A stretch of DNA of 64,000 nt from Rhyacophila brunnea (GCA_022495005.1 JAGYXB010000508.1:310001-374000), one strand, 5' to 3'. Shown: positions 21,282 through 34,935, counted from the first letter of the stretch. Notes: generated by a model from the sequence alone, not told the origin. Program-made: numbers and translations.

Positions 21282-22289
21282 GTTTATACTATATTCTTAG
21301 TATATGAATAAGTACTATCTTGGCGTAGCTCGGTCGTTTGTACTTTGGTTCTTTATAAGAAATTTTATTTTTAAGTTATATATGACCAAGATTTTCCATT
21401 CAAGCTATCAAACACCGAAATATTTTCAGTTGATTTCGCATAATTTCATGTAGGTAAAAACGAAATTAACGAACCGGTATGCTATTTATAAGCGGTGTGA
21501 TGAAAAATAATAGAGACTGTTTGTAAACCAAAATATTTATCAAGTTAATGAAAAATCGTTAATAATATTCAAAATTTATTCCATAAAACTGAGAAAGATA
21601 TTAAAATATAATTAATCTGAATAATTCACATAGACTCATTTTAATTTTAATTTGACCATAAAATACGTGGGCAAAATATTATAGATTGCTGAGAAAACTC
21701 CCACAAAACAGCTATAATATTTTTCAAATATCAAATTCGTTGCATTCATGTAATTCGATAACACAATATAAAGTTACAAATAAGTACCTACATACAAAAA
21801 AATCTTTTTAAAGCGATAGATTTAATCAAATACCGTTTTAGTCAGTTAATTGTGTATCTTTTAGCATTTGATTTAGTGTAAACGGAGTTTTGTTTGATGG
21901 CGATAATTATTTCTCCTTGGTTCTTAATTTTTTGGCGTTTTGTTTATTTTATTTCAAAGATTCTCTCAGATATGACTTATCGAAATAAAGTAAATATTTA
22001 GATTATAACATAAAATAAATATTATGAATTGTAAAATATATTATGTAGATACTTTTGAGGAAATTTGGCAAAATGTGCTTGGTTTTTTTCTCTAACGATC
22101 ATTAAAATAACCATAAAGAATTAATGTTATGATGCATCCTCGGGAGGTGGCCCAGATTCACACAAGATTGTTTAGTCAATAAATGAAAAAAAACATAGGT
22201 TATACTTAACGGGTAACAAATAACAATAGTAAAGAGAAATCTTCATTGGTTTTCTTCATTAATACATACAAACTTTAGAATAAGCAATA
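21282..22289. other. AT-rich non-coding stretch
   Basis: Nothing recognisable. Confidence 0.4.
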
Positions 22290-22625
22290 TTCGTATCCAC
22301 TGCCAGATGAAGGCCTCCTTTAGCTCCTTCCTCTCTAATCGATCCCCAGTTCTTTATTGTCGTGTAAATCCGCCGAATTTAGTTAGCGACATACCGGCCC
22401 CTTGTTTACCAGCTTGGTAACCTCTATCGCATCGCATACTTTTGTCTTCCTCCTTTTACATTGGTTTCAATTGTAGTATTTTTGCGTCATGCTCAATATG
22501 CACCTTTTCATACCACGTTGCGCTACTCGTATTTTTTTGGATTTCTCTTACACTAAGTTTTCATGTTTCACATGCGTACGTGAGCACTGGTAGCACACAT
22601 TGAATAAACACTTACTTATATACCT
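22290..22625 (-). pseudogene. RTE-type LINE, C-terminal end with 3 recognisable blocks
   Basis: This is the clearest of the RTE tails. On the minus strand it reads, with stops between, MKRCILSMTQKYYN, then KRRKTKVCDAIEVTKLVNKG, and after a frame change KELKEAFIWQWIR at the C-terminus. These correspond in order to the RTE-family MERxMLGxxxxDxxRN, RxRTKVxDAIxxxxxLKW and LEEAYVQQWT-like strings. The region lies after the reverse transcriptase domain of the full protein. Multiple stops and frame changes make it non-functional. Confidence 0.75.
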
Positions 22626-25600
22626 AGATATTATCGATCTATATAATGATCTAAAAATATTGTATATGTACCGGGTAACTAATTAGGCGCATACTTTCAT
22701 TACTATTTAAACTAGTTTCATATGCTTAGGTGACCATTTTGAAATAATTCTATTTCTTCTTCAAACGCTGCTTGGAGCAAGCAACAGAGGATTATTAAGC
22801 ATTATTTTGATGTCTCTGTTACCATCAAGGGTTTTAAAATTGTAGGCTTTTGGTATATATGGAGAAGATTCCCTCAGTTCAAGAAATGCGTCTAACCACC
22901 GTATTTTCCCTTATTTCAATAAAGTGTAGATGTAATCATTTATTATAAATCAGTTGGAAAAATAATTATTACAATTTTAATAATAATTACATTTTAATGA
23001 ATAAGTATGATTTTAAATTTTTGATTTGAGACCTTTTGGTATTTCCGTTAAATATAGTTCGCCACAACAGTGAGTGACAGCAAAGTGTCTAATAGTCTAC
23101 ATATCCTTAAAAAATTAATTTCCAGTTCAACTGTTGGTCTGCAAGTTCATCTCAATATCACAGTTAATTTAGATTTGAAACACCTAAAAGAATAGAAATA
23201 GTGTACTGCCTAAGCCGATCGTAATTATTATTCAATGTATAATAATATCACGTGGCACATTGGCTAAAAACTGTTATGCCACAATGGTACGTAATGAATA
23301 AATTAATGAATAAAGGTAATGGCATTATTTTTTTTTTAAATTGGTCATACTGAATACAAATTTATTTTATACACGTGTACACTTAGTCTTAATGACCATT
23401 TATTTTTTCTGAATGTAGTTTTGAATAACTTGGAAACCCTATTCATGGACAGCCTGAATAAGTTCTTTTTAAGTACATAATACAGTAAGCAGCAAGTAAA
23501 AGTACATAATATAATCTATACGTAAATACGTATATGGTTTGATCTTTTTGAATACCCATTCAGTCATACAATAGCTCTATAAACACATACTTTATTCTAT
23601 AGATCCACCTATAAAGTAGTCTTATATGAAATGGAAAAATTTTCATTAACTTAAATCCATATCATATACAAACATATATTTTTTTTCAGTTAATATTGTA
23701 ATGTTTATAATTTATATAAATCATACTATTTTAGATGTCTTGTAGTCCATAGTGTTTTATTTTTGCAATCCTTTTATTTAATTTAATTAATCTGACACGT
23801 TTCACGACATTTTGTTTATTTTCTTTTCATTTAAATTTCTTCGCAGCTTGATCTACTTACGCCAGAGGTGATAAACCGATGACGTGTGACTATTATTTAT
23901 ATAATTTATAATGTACACACTCAAGTCTTACGACAATATCTTCCCATTTGACTATATATATAGCAGAATACGGGGTCTTGTGATTTCTTCAACTAGGTAC
24001 CTACCTCCTATAACTAATATATTTACTTGACATTATAGGATATAAATTTAATATCTTGATAATTAATATTGGCCAACGGTTAGTATTATTAAATTGATTT
24101 ACATTTATAAATAATTATAAAAATGTGAAACCATATAATAATTTCAAGTTAGATTAAATAAAATAGTATATTTCAAATATAATTTTAGTTTTAAAATGCA
24201 CTACAATTTTTCTCAATTTATATATGAAAAATATGTTTTAGACTGAGTTCGCCACGTACTGTATTGTGATTTTACTGAGTGTACATGGCTCTAAGTACTT
24301 ATCTAAGTTAAGATTATTCACGGGAGAGCTGAGTACGGAGAAGAGACTGCTGGGCCGTCAAACCTGATCGCCACAATGTCCAATATTATGGTTTAAAAAC
24401 ATCGGCGTCATAGTGGAAACGTGAAGATTTCTTCGCATAAATCGTTGATGGTAATTCTTTATCTTTGATTATTTGCTCACCATAAAACTACCTCATTGGT
24501 AATGTGATTGGCCCATGAAATTCTCATGGTACGTCGATAAAGCCAAAAGTCGAAAGCCCCCAGACGATTTATTTAAACGGTATATTTTTTCAAAAATATG
24601 TTAATTAACATCTTTTTAACAATATGGGCACAAAAATAATCGGAGATTTTCAAATTGTAAGAAAAAAATCATACAATTCCTAACTAACAAATAAATAAAT
24701 ATAATACTTTTTAAACTTCGCCGCGGGCCATGTATTGATTGCATTACTCCGATGTGTTCTAATAAAAGCACATTTTTTATTTTACGAACTTTGAAACTTG
24801 CCCCGTTTTCAAAGCGACCATAATGGTCAAAGTCGCGCGAGTGAGCTTTTTTAATTAAGCTCGTTTGCATCGGAGTTGTTACTCCCACGGTCGCACTTTC
24901 ATGTTCCAATTTTCAAAATTAACGTCATTAGTGTTGTTTCAAAGACGTGAATTATGTGCAAATCAAAATGACCCTTGCTTTTAATTAAAAGAAAATTTGA
25001 TAATTTCGCTACGATTATTCTACAATGGGCACACAGTTATTTCAAAACTGTCTACGATATTATATAAAGACAACATTGACAAATATATTATTAATTAATT
25101 TATTACAATTTAATTATAAATTTGAATACATTTATATTTTAACCCACGGAAAGTTAGGGTTCCCGTATCAAACCTGTGGGTGCGGATTCGATTCCAACAT
25201 TCGGCAAAATTCTCATGTTCTTTTATCAATTTATAACGTGCCCAGAGCATTTAATCCTTGCTTTGCCGGATATATGACTAACGATGGTACCTTATGAATG
25301 TTGGAATTTGTCTTGCGTACTTTCCTGGTCTTTTCGGAGGTCACGGTATTAAAAGTTCTTCATAATTCTCTTGTTGGAAGCAGACTTGAAAGTGTCTCTG
25401 TTGTTTGGGTCCCGCATTAGTTGAAATATGGCAATATGGTAGAGAGTAGGGAATTCAATCCCGAGCCAAAATTTTGATTCCAGGATTTCGGGATTACAAT
25501 TTGACGATCCCGGGATTGGATTTTTTTCGATAGTTAAGTAGGTATTACATTTCTATATATAACAATAACGTTGAATAAAGTCAGTCAAAATATCTAGTAG

Positions 25601-28215
25601 GTATAATTTATACTATGTAAGACATTTATTCTTTATGTTGTGCTCGTTCAATCTTGGACATACTTAGGTTTAATGAAATAAATAATATTGTAATATAAAT
25701 AATAATGTTAAAATAAAACACTTTTATTTATTCATATTAAAGTAAATATAAATAAAAACAATAAATATTATAAGTCAATAAAGAAATAAGAGAATTATGC
25801 GCCACGAACAACAATTTTAGAAACCAGAAACATAAATCGCTTGTTCTCACAAGATACAGAATTAACCTGCCATCGGTAATACCAATCGGGCGTGTAATAA
25901 ATGTTCAACCAAATCGCTTCAGATATTAATATATACCACCTGCGTGAGAATGAGGTAAGGTGGATGTTGTTTTATAAATTCTTAAAATTGAGCCTACTTT
26001 GCTCATTCGGTATATTTTAATGTATTTTATAATTTTTGTGTATACTCTTTCTTTGGTATTGCTTTTATTTCTTTGTTCCCCCCCCCCATTGAATGTTGTG
26101 AACGCCATGAATTTGTAATTTGTAAAGTTCACTACAAATAAATAAATAAATTAGAATTTAAATTAAAACGCCTGTTAATCTAACCTCCAATTTGTGAATA
26201 ATCATGCGCTCTGCTTAGGTGGGGAAGAGGGTAACCTCTGTCGTTTTTTATTACATCAGGATATAGAAAGAAACGTGCCAATAATGCTTTAATTTATTGA
26301 TTTCTTGCTTTCTGTGGCAAATCAGATGCCCAACAATCTTTTAAATGTGATCTACAATTATCTTATAAATCATCTAAAATTAATGATTTTCGTGCCTCTT
26401 TTTACTGCCTTCATATTTTTTTATGACGAGGAACGCGTTGATTATAGAAGCTACTCTTGAATTTTATATACTAACATTAAAACCAGTTACTAGAAAAAAT
26501 TGACAATATAACATTGTGGTACCAACACAGATATTCGGTAGGTAACGGAATTACGAAACATACAATTGAAAATGTAGCTTTACGTTATGTATTTTAATTA
26601 ATCCATTCATCACGATCCATATAAAAGGAAAAATAAATATTTTTTTTAAATATATACTTAAGTAGTTAACATGATACATACGTTTGTTGAACATTGAATA
26701 ATTGAACAATACCTAAGCTCGATTAGATACACCAAGTCTATATATAAATCAAAGTACCTATTCAACAACATTTGAGAGAATTTATTCGTAATTTTCAGTA
26801 ACTTGTAGTTATTTAAATTTATGGTTCGTAATTCCATCAATAGATATTTCTAGCCATACTACGCTCCTTTTTAATAATATTAATATTATAGTAAAATAAT
26901 TTATAATAATGATATTTGAATTAATGGTTACTGAATTATATATAACTAGTGGAGCATTATCTACCTGTTCACCTTTGGCGGTTAATTCCGACCTCCCGCC
27001 AGAGCCCCTACCTTTCCTCCACGATACGCGTGAATGACATTCTTGTTTTAATTACATTTTTATCTGAACACCGTCCACTAGTTGTTCAGATCGAACAACT
27101 CTCGCCAGAGCTACCACTCGCCCATTTACTTTTTAAGTTGCATTATCTGGAAAAGTAGATCGACTACATCCATGTTTGTTTTGGTATTCTATAGGGAAAT
27201 CGTTCACGAGGAATTCATAAGTGCATGACGTTAAAGATCGTAAAGATCCTTACCAAAAAAAGTTTTGTAGAAAGTTGTTTGGAGATCTCATGTTTGGAGT
27301 ATCTGACTGCCTCAAAATTTTACTATTACATTTGGGCGTGACAGAAAAACGTTGTAGATTTTTGCTTTTTTTTTTTAGAAGAATAGATAAAATTTCAGCA
27401 ATTGGAAGTTGGAATATTGTGTGATCTAGACCGGGAAAATTATCTGGATTCACCATTGTACTTCTTTTGATGTGATCAAAAAATACGTTTAATTTTACAG
27501 TCCACCCATTTTCATTCTTTGGCTTTTTAGTGCTAGCGTTATTTTATCTCTTTCGTATAATTTCAGGTGAATTCATTAAATTTGAAATTTAACAAATTGA
27601 CTCAGGAATTTTATTATTCCCGTATTAGTTACGCTCTAGAGGGGACTAATTTACTTACGCTCGAAGAGAATTCAATCAAAAGAGACTAAAGACTCACAAA
27701 AAAAAGAAAAAATAATAAAATTTAAGTGGTTTGTCAATTTACTTGACTTTGTGAGGCAATTTACCTTCATGTCCATTGTCGGACCTTTTTACGGGCTTGA
27801 GCTATTTTTACGGCCCTATAAACGGGCATGTTATGATGCAGTTATGTAGGAAAATGGGGCCGGCTTCTAAGAAAATGGCCCCTAAACTGCTGAAGGTAAA
27901 ACTGAAGGGCTGCTTTTAAGGCTATACATAAAGAACTATATTGGAATTTGTGAAATATATACGTGATACTTTTATCAGAATGATTGCCGATTAAAAATTG
28001 TTGCAGAAATATGTTAAGTAACCACACATAGTTAGCTACCATCAACATGTTCCAGTGCTTGAAATTGACCGGAACGCGCATCGCGTATTGATGGTGATTC
28101 GTACAAAATATCTATGGATTTCAATGCGATAAACATGTACGATGGAATATTGTGTACCAAAGCGAAGATGAAATTCGTGCATCGAACATCGATATTTCTA
28201 TGAATCAAATCATCC
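22626..28215. other. Long AT-rich non-coding stretch
   Basis: No gene is supported across 5.6 kb. Weak items seen: a B-box-like GGATTCGATTCC at about 25188-25199 in a block less AT-rich than its surroundings (25140-25400, perhaps a worn SINE); a 25470-25530 segment with ATCCCGGGATT-type inverted words that looks like a MITE end; an open frame at 24616-24909 on the minus strand with no known domain; and a TTGCATTATCT..AAAAGTA..CCATGTTT block at 27137-27180 that recurs near 48935. Confidence 0.35.
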
Positions 28216-28223
28216 TCTTAGAT

Positions 28224-28857
28224 CAGAGGGGGGCAAACTGCGGCCCGCGGGCTGCATGTGGCCCGCCGGGTATTTTTTTACGGCCCGCCATCATTAATTG
28301 TACTTCTGATTACGAATATTTTTTTTGTAATTTTTAAAAAAAAATATTGACAATAGATAAAAATTTGTTTAGCAATAGTACGCGATCTATTTTCAATAGA
28401 TATTGTTAGTGTACCAACAGAGCTACAACTTGAGATTATTGATCTGCAGTGTGTCACTGATTTAAGAGAATTGCATCGTCGTGAAGAAATCTCCAAATTT
28501 TAAAATGCCCTTAATTCAGACAAATTCCATCAACTTAAAGATTATGCAAGAAAAATGTTCGTTATTTTTTGATCTACCTATATATGTGAACATTTTCGAT
28601 CATGAACCTCAATAAAAATTCTTTACGATCAAATATCTCCGATGCCCATTAAGCCATTTTGAAAACATCAACTACAAAATTAACACCTGAATTTAAAAAA
28701 ATGTACAACAGTTACATTCTTCCCATAATTTTTTTGTGATGTTTATTTTTCGTGATAATAAATAGTGTATATCTAAAAATGGTATTTTACTTGCGGCCCG
28801 CCGCTCATTTTGAATTCTTGAATTTGGCCCTACATCCAAAAAGTTTGCACCCCCCTG
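28224..28857 (+). mobile_element. hAT element remnant (GTF2IRD2-like family), 634 bp
   Basis: The ends are CAGAGGGGGGCAAACTGCGG and, as reverse complement, CAGGGGGGTGCAAACTTTTT, with GCGGCCCGCC repeats just inside both ends. Perfect 8-bp duplications TCTTAGAT flank it at 28216-28223 and 28858-28865. It contains the decayed end of a transposase, so it is an internally deleted copy of an autonomous hAT. Confidence 0.93.
28408..28690 (+). pseudogene. Decayed GTF2IRD2-like hAT transposase C-terminus
   Basis: The plus-strand reading gives VPTELQLEIIDLQCVTDLRE, then LNSDKFHQLKDYARKMFVIF and STYICEH, interrupted by stops. This matches, in order, the GTF2IRD2/SCAND3-type hAT segment just before and into the dimerisation domain (DVPxELQxELIDLQCD..., xxFPxLRxxAxxMxxxFGSTYxCEQxFS). 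No catalytic part remains. Stops, not frameshifts, are the main lesions. Confidence 0.8.
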
Positions 28858-28865
28858 TCTTAGAT

Positions 28866-30850
28866 CAATCTTAATTCAGAATTTTTAGGTAGTTAATACA
28901 TTTTAAGTATGTTTCTGACATCCAAATGGTATTTATAATACCTTATTTTAAAATATGACAATCTAAATAATATGTAATACTTACAAGAACAATAATATGT
29001 GAGCAGTGATTGAAAAATCATCTACAATTAATTTATTTTAGTTAATCTATAGCGAGTAACAAATTTCATGCTGCTACTTTATAATAGCATATTAATTTGG
29101 TAATTAAAATAATTTATGTAGTGTAAACACATTCATCTATTCATTGGGATATTGTTAACTGAACCGGATATTGTTTCATGTTCACAACATATCAATACAG
29201 CTTCAAAAGCCATCTATTATTAATTTGTAGAATTCATAATTTTGTTTTTTTTCAGTGTTTTTCATCTTTCTAATCTTATTCCACTACATTAAATCAAGTT
29301 TAACAATTAATTTTAGCTCAGAAATCATTTAGGTATTATATTTATGTAAGTTAAATGTGTTATCATTTATTCTTATTAAAGTTATTTATTATTTACAGAT
29401 TAATATAAAAAGAGGTTAATTTCTTTGTCAATAGTAAATTCATCGTAATGTTTGAGGTGCAGGTACTGCCACGAAGCATCTTACTAATATTCTTCCGAAG
29501 CATTAAGTTTTACAGATTCCCCGTCCTATCAGAATATCTAAGTACCAAATTAGATCAAATCGAGAAAGTTAAATATAAAACTTTGCCATTAGCCTTCAGT
29601 TACGACACAAAATTAAGATGGCAATTCACATTTATGGATTCTACACGATAAGCTTATTTGAAAATCTAAAAAAAGCTTCGTAGTGTACTTAATTGCAATT
29701 TTATACTTATTATATTTACCCTTTGTAGATATCTACTTTTGATAATTGAAATCTGCAACATTTATTTGGAAATTTGTGGGTTTCGCATTTTGTTTTATTC
29801 AGACTTATTAAGCTTTTAATCACATTTAGAACAGTGACGCCGACTACATATTATTTTATCTCATGATATATGATTAAATACAAACCTTACTACAATCTCT
29901 CTAAATAGATATTTATCACTAATAATTCTCTTTTCATATTTTTTGTTCAAAGTAGTTTTTTTATGTAATATATAATATTATCATCATGTAACAAAGTTTA
30001 CCATTGATGAAAGAGTCGACGAAATATGCCAGTAGGTATATTTTTATTTAATGAAGTCGGTCGCTTTTAATATTAATAACAGGGCAGTACTTCTCAACCC
30101 TTTTCACGTCAAGGGACCTAAATATTACGGTGCACTGAAAAATACGTACTCAGTATGAGAATCTGCGGTTAACTAATTTTCTGCAAAACCAGACATACGA
30201 CATACTCATTCTGTAAGATATGTTTCTCTGAATACTTACGTAAACGAAATGTTCACTAGTGATTGACATTTTAGCTCTTTGCATAATCGACGGTAGATAA
30301 TAGAATTTTATAATGATACTGCATTTAGCAACTGAATATATAGGTATATAATTTATCATTTAAATTGTATGAATGAAATTTAATTGAAGTTGTAAAACAA
30401 AGATTACAAAGCTTCCGGTTCTCAATTATTTCTCATTCAAATAACATAAATGGATGTCATGAATGAATTTTATTGTAAGCTGACTTCCGGAGCGTAAAAA
30501 ATCCACTTAGGTGGTCAAATAAACTGTAACAATAGGTATTCGCCGAATGCCCGGTGACTATAAAATATATCAGTCTTGAAGAAACGTATAGAAAATTTAA
30601 ATAAATAATAACATGCATTTAACCAATGTGTTTCTTATTTATGTTTTTTTTAAAGCAGTTAGTTTAGTATTTACCCTATTCATTAAAAAGTGAGTCTGCG
30701 TTAAATAACTGACGCAAAATCTTACATAAGGAATGTATATTATATTTTTTGATATATGATTTTGAAGTTATACTTCTTTTGGCGCATTTGGGAAATCAGA
30801 TCAGAGTGTATTTTTGGCGTTTGACATATAACACATAATTTATTTTTTCA
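28866..30850. other. AT-rich non-coding stretch
   Basis: No gene is supported. At 30084-30130, CAGTACTTCTCAACCCTTTT followed by CACGTCAAGGGACC looks like a hAT left end. A possible partner end lies at 33300-33385, but no target duplication links them. Confidence 0.35.
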
Positions 30851-30950
30851 CACGAAAAAAAATGCACTCGTTGGAATCGAACCACCGATTGTTCGGTTAT
30901 CAGCCGAACGCACTACCTTTACGCCACACAGCAATCGTGACGATTATACA
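30851..30950 (-). repeat. tRNA-derived SINE head, family C
   Basis: The minus strand shows an A-box-like GTGTGGCGTAAAGGTAGTGC, a well-formed anticodon arm TTCGG-CTGATAA-CCGAA whose loop gives GAT (tRNA-Ile-like), and a B box GGTTCGATTCC. The T stem has one mismatch and the acceptor stem does not pair, so it is not an intact tRNA gene. Only one copy of this type was found. Confidence 0.65.
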
Positions 30951-31359
30951 GTATAATATTATAGTTTAGAATTGTTCCGTTGCCTAGGCAGCGAATTTAT
31001 TATTGTCGGCCATTTGCAATTCCTTACGTAAATAAACTATTAAACGTCAGAGTGACAGTTGGTACTTTAAAAATAAAAACATCGAGAAACCATTATATAA
31101 TTTAGTAATATAAGTTAAAGTATATAGAAATAAACCAACGGCGTTCCAATAAGCGGTCCTTTTTCTTGAGTGTGTAATTTAACAAGATAATTAAGAGCTG
31201 GTCAAAGAATCTAGTTTATCACAAGTTTTGTTATTTGTGCGTTAGAAGTTATACTTCTACGCGTACATAAGTACACACACCGATTTTTTTTTATTAAAAA
31301 ATCTTTTTAAACACTACAACAGGCCACGAGGCTCAATGACAGTATTGGAGTAGTGGATT

Positions 31360-31470
31360 CGAAACGATCACATAAACACCCACGCTATGAGAAAACCAAA
31401 TACATCGGAGCCTCCGGATGAGACCCCAGTGTCCAGTGTCTTACGCATTGGACCACGAGGGTCGAGGTAT
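31360..31470 (-). repeat. tRNA-derived SINE, family B, copy 2
   Basis: On the minus strand it has CGACCCTCGTGGTCCAATGC, then a tRNA-like middle and a body with TTTTCTCATAGCGTGGGTGT, which lines up with the copy at 1378-1500. The B box is degraded to CTGGGGTCTCATCC. It is an old copy. Confidence 0.6.
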
Positions 31471-32450
31471 TTTTATGCATTCTATCTGACACAGTATGAT
31501 TAATTAAACTATAGTATATTTTTTGTCATTTCATACAATGTGCATAATCAATTCCTGTTTTAGTTTCCGCACACTGAATAAGTTTACTAGTATTAATTGA
31601 AATCCTTTGTTGGAAACACGTACAATATTATTTTACCTCTGTATCCAGATGCTGTAAAATTCTTCGCTAAACACATACCTCAAAATGAAATAATATTGGT
31701 AGGTACTTAAGGATAGGTTATTAATTATATATTTATTATAGTTTGAAAATGTTTTAGAAAGTACGTGTGCCTAGCAATTGCCATTATCAGATGTAAACAA
31801 AATATTGCTATTGTACTAGTATTGTAAATAGAGCAAATTGTTTAACAGGCTTATACAAAACGTGCCATAATATGCGCACTGCACAGCGTGATGTTATTAT
31901 AAGTGAAAAATGATCCATTGCTGTTGCAGTTTCCATTTCCGGAAGTAGTTCACTTCACGCATGTTAAACTATAACTTATACGATAATATTATTATGTAGG
32001 GTACCATATTCTGCATTATTATTTCCACATTTCATTAAAAATTGCAATGTTGCTGTAAATCCATTTTAATACGTTACATTTAAACTAAACTAAAGAACTT
32101 AAAGATACTTCACTACTCCGATTTTTTATATTTTAATATGTTTAGTTTATAAACAGTAAGTATTTTAATGGACACAAACAAACTCAAATAATGAACATTT
32201 CAGATACTTATATAATTACTTGGATAAGTTTTTGCTTACGAATAATGTTAATTTAGTATATAAGTCGTAAGTAATTACATTTGGTGTCATGTATATTATA
32301 TTTAACATAACAATGCATGGCAGGGGGCCCCGCGAGAATCTGTAAAATATTGAGCAAAATAGTACATCCTGAAACATTTTTAGTACTAGGATAGACGCGA
32401 GGTTTCACGTGGCCTATTCAAAAATACTATATTATTTAAAAAAAAATTAA
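31471..32450. other. AT-rich non-coding stretch
   Basis: Nothing recognisable apart from a GGCAGGGGGCCCCGCGAGAA island at about 32319-32338. That island might be a worn CATGGCCC-family end, but there is no partner. Confidence 0.35.
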
Positions 32451-32458
32451 GTTATGAC

Positions 32459-33100
32459 CAGTGACGTCTCTAGACAAAATGCCGCCCCTAAGCAGTGCCA
32501 AAATGCCGCTACTTTTTTTATACTTACAGTACTTTTTATCATCATTTCATGACTCCAATATCTAAGAAATGTGTTTTATGGATACATTACTAACAATATC
32601 ACTAATTAATCTAATATAAATGCCATTTCTGCTTCAATATACAATATTGCGAATCTACGATTTCAGATAGGTACATTTAAAAATATGCCTGACATCTTCC
32701 AAAACGAGTAACTAGCAAACATATTTCGATAAATTTTAAATTAATGCACGTATGACCTACCTAATGTAAGTATTACCCTACAATTCAAATATTATTTGCA
32801 AATCTACACTTGTCATTGCTGTTCACTAAGGACGCGACGTCCAAGGACAACGGAAGTAAACAAGACATCGCGAACCCGACAAAAAAAAATTAAGTCCTTT
32901 TAAAACTTTCATAATAATAATTAATATATTTCATTTCCAACCGGTGAGCTTAATTTTTTTATGGAAATACATTTCCGTTATTACTAAGTATAGGTAGCTA
33001 TTTCTATATATAAATAACGAATCTCCTCGATTTGCCGCCCTTCGGATAAGTGCCGCTCCCAAACGATGCTCAATTTGCCTACCCCCACGGGATGTCACTG
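32459..33100. mobile_element. hAT-like non-autonomous element, 642 bp
   Basis: It begins CAGTGACGTCTCTAGACAAA and ends GGGATGTCACTG. Perfect 8-bp duplications GTTATGAC flank it at 32451-32458 and 33101-33108. ATGCCGCC and TGCCGC words recur near both ends. No transposase is encoded. Confidence 0.93.
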
Positions 33101-33108
33101 GTTATGAC

Positions 33109-34704
33109 TGAAGACTGATTAGCAATAACTAAAGTAGAAAGAATTTCTTTGTGAGGGATATTTTCATAGCGTACAACACACTGGTTATTTTTGTAATAGA
33201 TTTCGTCTTAGTGACAATTTTTTCGCCTGCGACGCTTAATACTTGCGTTTTATTTAATGATTGTACATGTTACGTGGTATTTTGATTGAATTTTCCCTTC
33301 TGAACCAGCTACATAGGGGTTTCGCGAGATTTTACAAAATGTTTCAAGGGTTTCATCATACGCAAAAGGTTGGGATTCAATAATAGTTATTGTATGCTCT
33401 ACAGTGTATAGTATAATAAAATAGGAAGTCGGCACCTTCCGTTCGTGTCTTCTACATAGGTAGTTAATTCAAAATAACCACGCCTAATCATTAATAGTTG
33501 TCATGAAGGCTAAAAATTTCAAAGAGATATCGAAAAGCAAATCCAAACAGACTAAACATCTAAGCATCAAATTAGATTAGTATGATAGGTAAAAATAATA
33601 CTTTGTTTCTTAAGGTTCTTGTCAAACTGAAAAAAAATAGATATTTCATTAAAAAACGATATGGATAGATACTTACATTTATTTTCTTTTATTTTACTTT
33701 ATATTACCTACATATATACATTTATTTTATTTGAAATGCAACATGGTCTATCTAGCGATTTTTTTAAAAATTAAAATTAGTCACGAGTGCAACATAATGT
33801 AATACGATCTGATTGCTATGCACTATTTTACTGAAGAGATCCGGTAAACTTGTCGGATAGTTAGTATAAATAATAATACCACACTTCGTACTTCATGTAC
33901 CTTGATGACGTTTTGTATAAAATAGCAATTATTACGTATCAATGCTACGTTTAATAAAACATTTTAAATTGTATTATTGTTACCGATATTTTAAATTAAT
34001 AAAATTCAATTCATATTAACCAGTCGGAAGGACGTGGCTTCCAAACCACAACACAATAAAAACAAATGACGTTGTCGTAATTTGTATTTATATGTTAAGA
34101 CTGTTAAGAGTATCATTTTAATAAATATGTCTTTAGTTAGTGTGTATTATTGTAAGCATCGTATTTATGTTCAATCAATGCATGTAACCGGCGCACAAGG
34201 ATGTATGTGAAAAACGAACCTTTCGACTGATATAATGTAGTACTGATATAACTTGTACGTTGGGCATAATACGAAAGGACTATAAAAGAAAGCAATCGGT
34301 AAGGAAACAGATATTTGGTAATCGAGGAGGATGTTTATTGTCTATTGTAGGGTGCAGAGAGTTACGGTGGTCAGAGTAAGATAATACAGAGTATTGCGTT
34401 GACGGTGCACTAAAGAATTCTTAAAAAAAATGATCGTATAGAAACAATTTTTACATCTCGTTAACCCAGTTGGGAACACCTGAATTAATTAGCACTCAAT
34501 TATGTACTTAATTATAGCTGGTTCTACAGACCATTCAAAACCATGGCTGACTGCACAATCTTCGTCCAAGAGCCTCTATCTCGAGGCTTTTCTCTCGCAC
34601 AGTCGATAAAAACTAAGAAAGTTTGGAACTTCTGATCTAATTAAAACTTGGAATGTGTAGAGGAAAAAAATATTAATATATTATTAATAATATAAATACT
34701 CTAT
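33109..34704. other. AT-rich non-coding stretch
   Basis: No gene is supported. The block 33300-33385 (GGGGTTTCGCGAGATTTTAC, then AAAAGGTTGGGATTCAAT) resembles one end of a hAT element with GGGTTTCGCGG-type subterminal repeats. Confidence 0.35.
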
Positions 34705-34935
34705 ACTTTGTACATAGGTTGGGTAGTAATGTATCTACTAGGTAAGGCATGGGTCTCGAATTTGAAACCTGGATCTGGTAAATTCACAATTTGTTATTTT
34801 TCAATGTGTTTGAGTCCAAATAATATACTTCACAGGTTGAGTAGGTGGCTAACATCCATTTCCCGTAAAAATAAAAATCTGTTAATATTACTTTCACTCA
34901 GTGGAGACCCACATGATCTTCTTAGCTGAAAAGTT
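34705..34935 (+). repeat. SINE family A, copy 2
   Basis: A tRNA-like head (GTTGGGTAGTAATG, then TTTGAAACCTGGATCTGG as the worn B-box arm) is followed by the shared body: ACAGGTTGAGTAGGTGGCTA, ACATCCATTTCCCGTAAAAA, CTGTTAATATTA, GTGGAGACCCACATGATCTT. Confidence 0.8.

Noticed and set aside
24616..24909. 97-residue minus-strand frame as a gene
   Set aside because: No recognisable domain, a C-terminus with AT-driven composition, and no supporting neighbours or splice context.
30851..30950. Possible functional tRNA-Ile(GAT) gene on the minus strand
   Set aside because: A and B boxes and the anticodon arm are good, but the acceptor stem does not pair and the T stem has a mismatch.
30084..33390. 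A single 3.3-kb hAT element linking the hAT-like end at 30084 with the one at 33300-33385
   Set aside because: The ends are only loosely similar, no 8-bp duplication links them, and no transposase lies between them.
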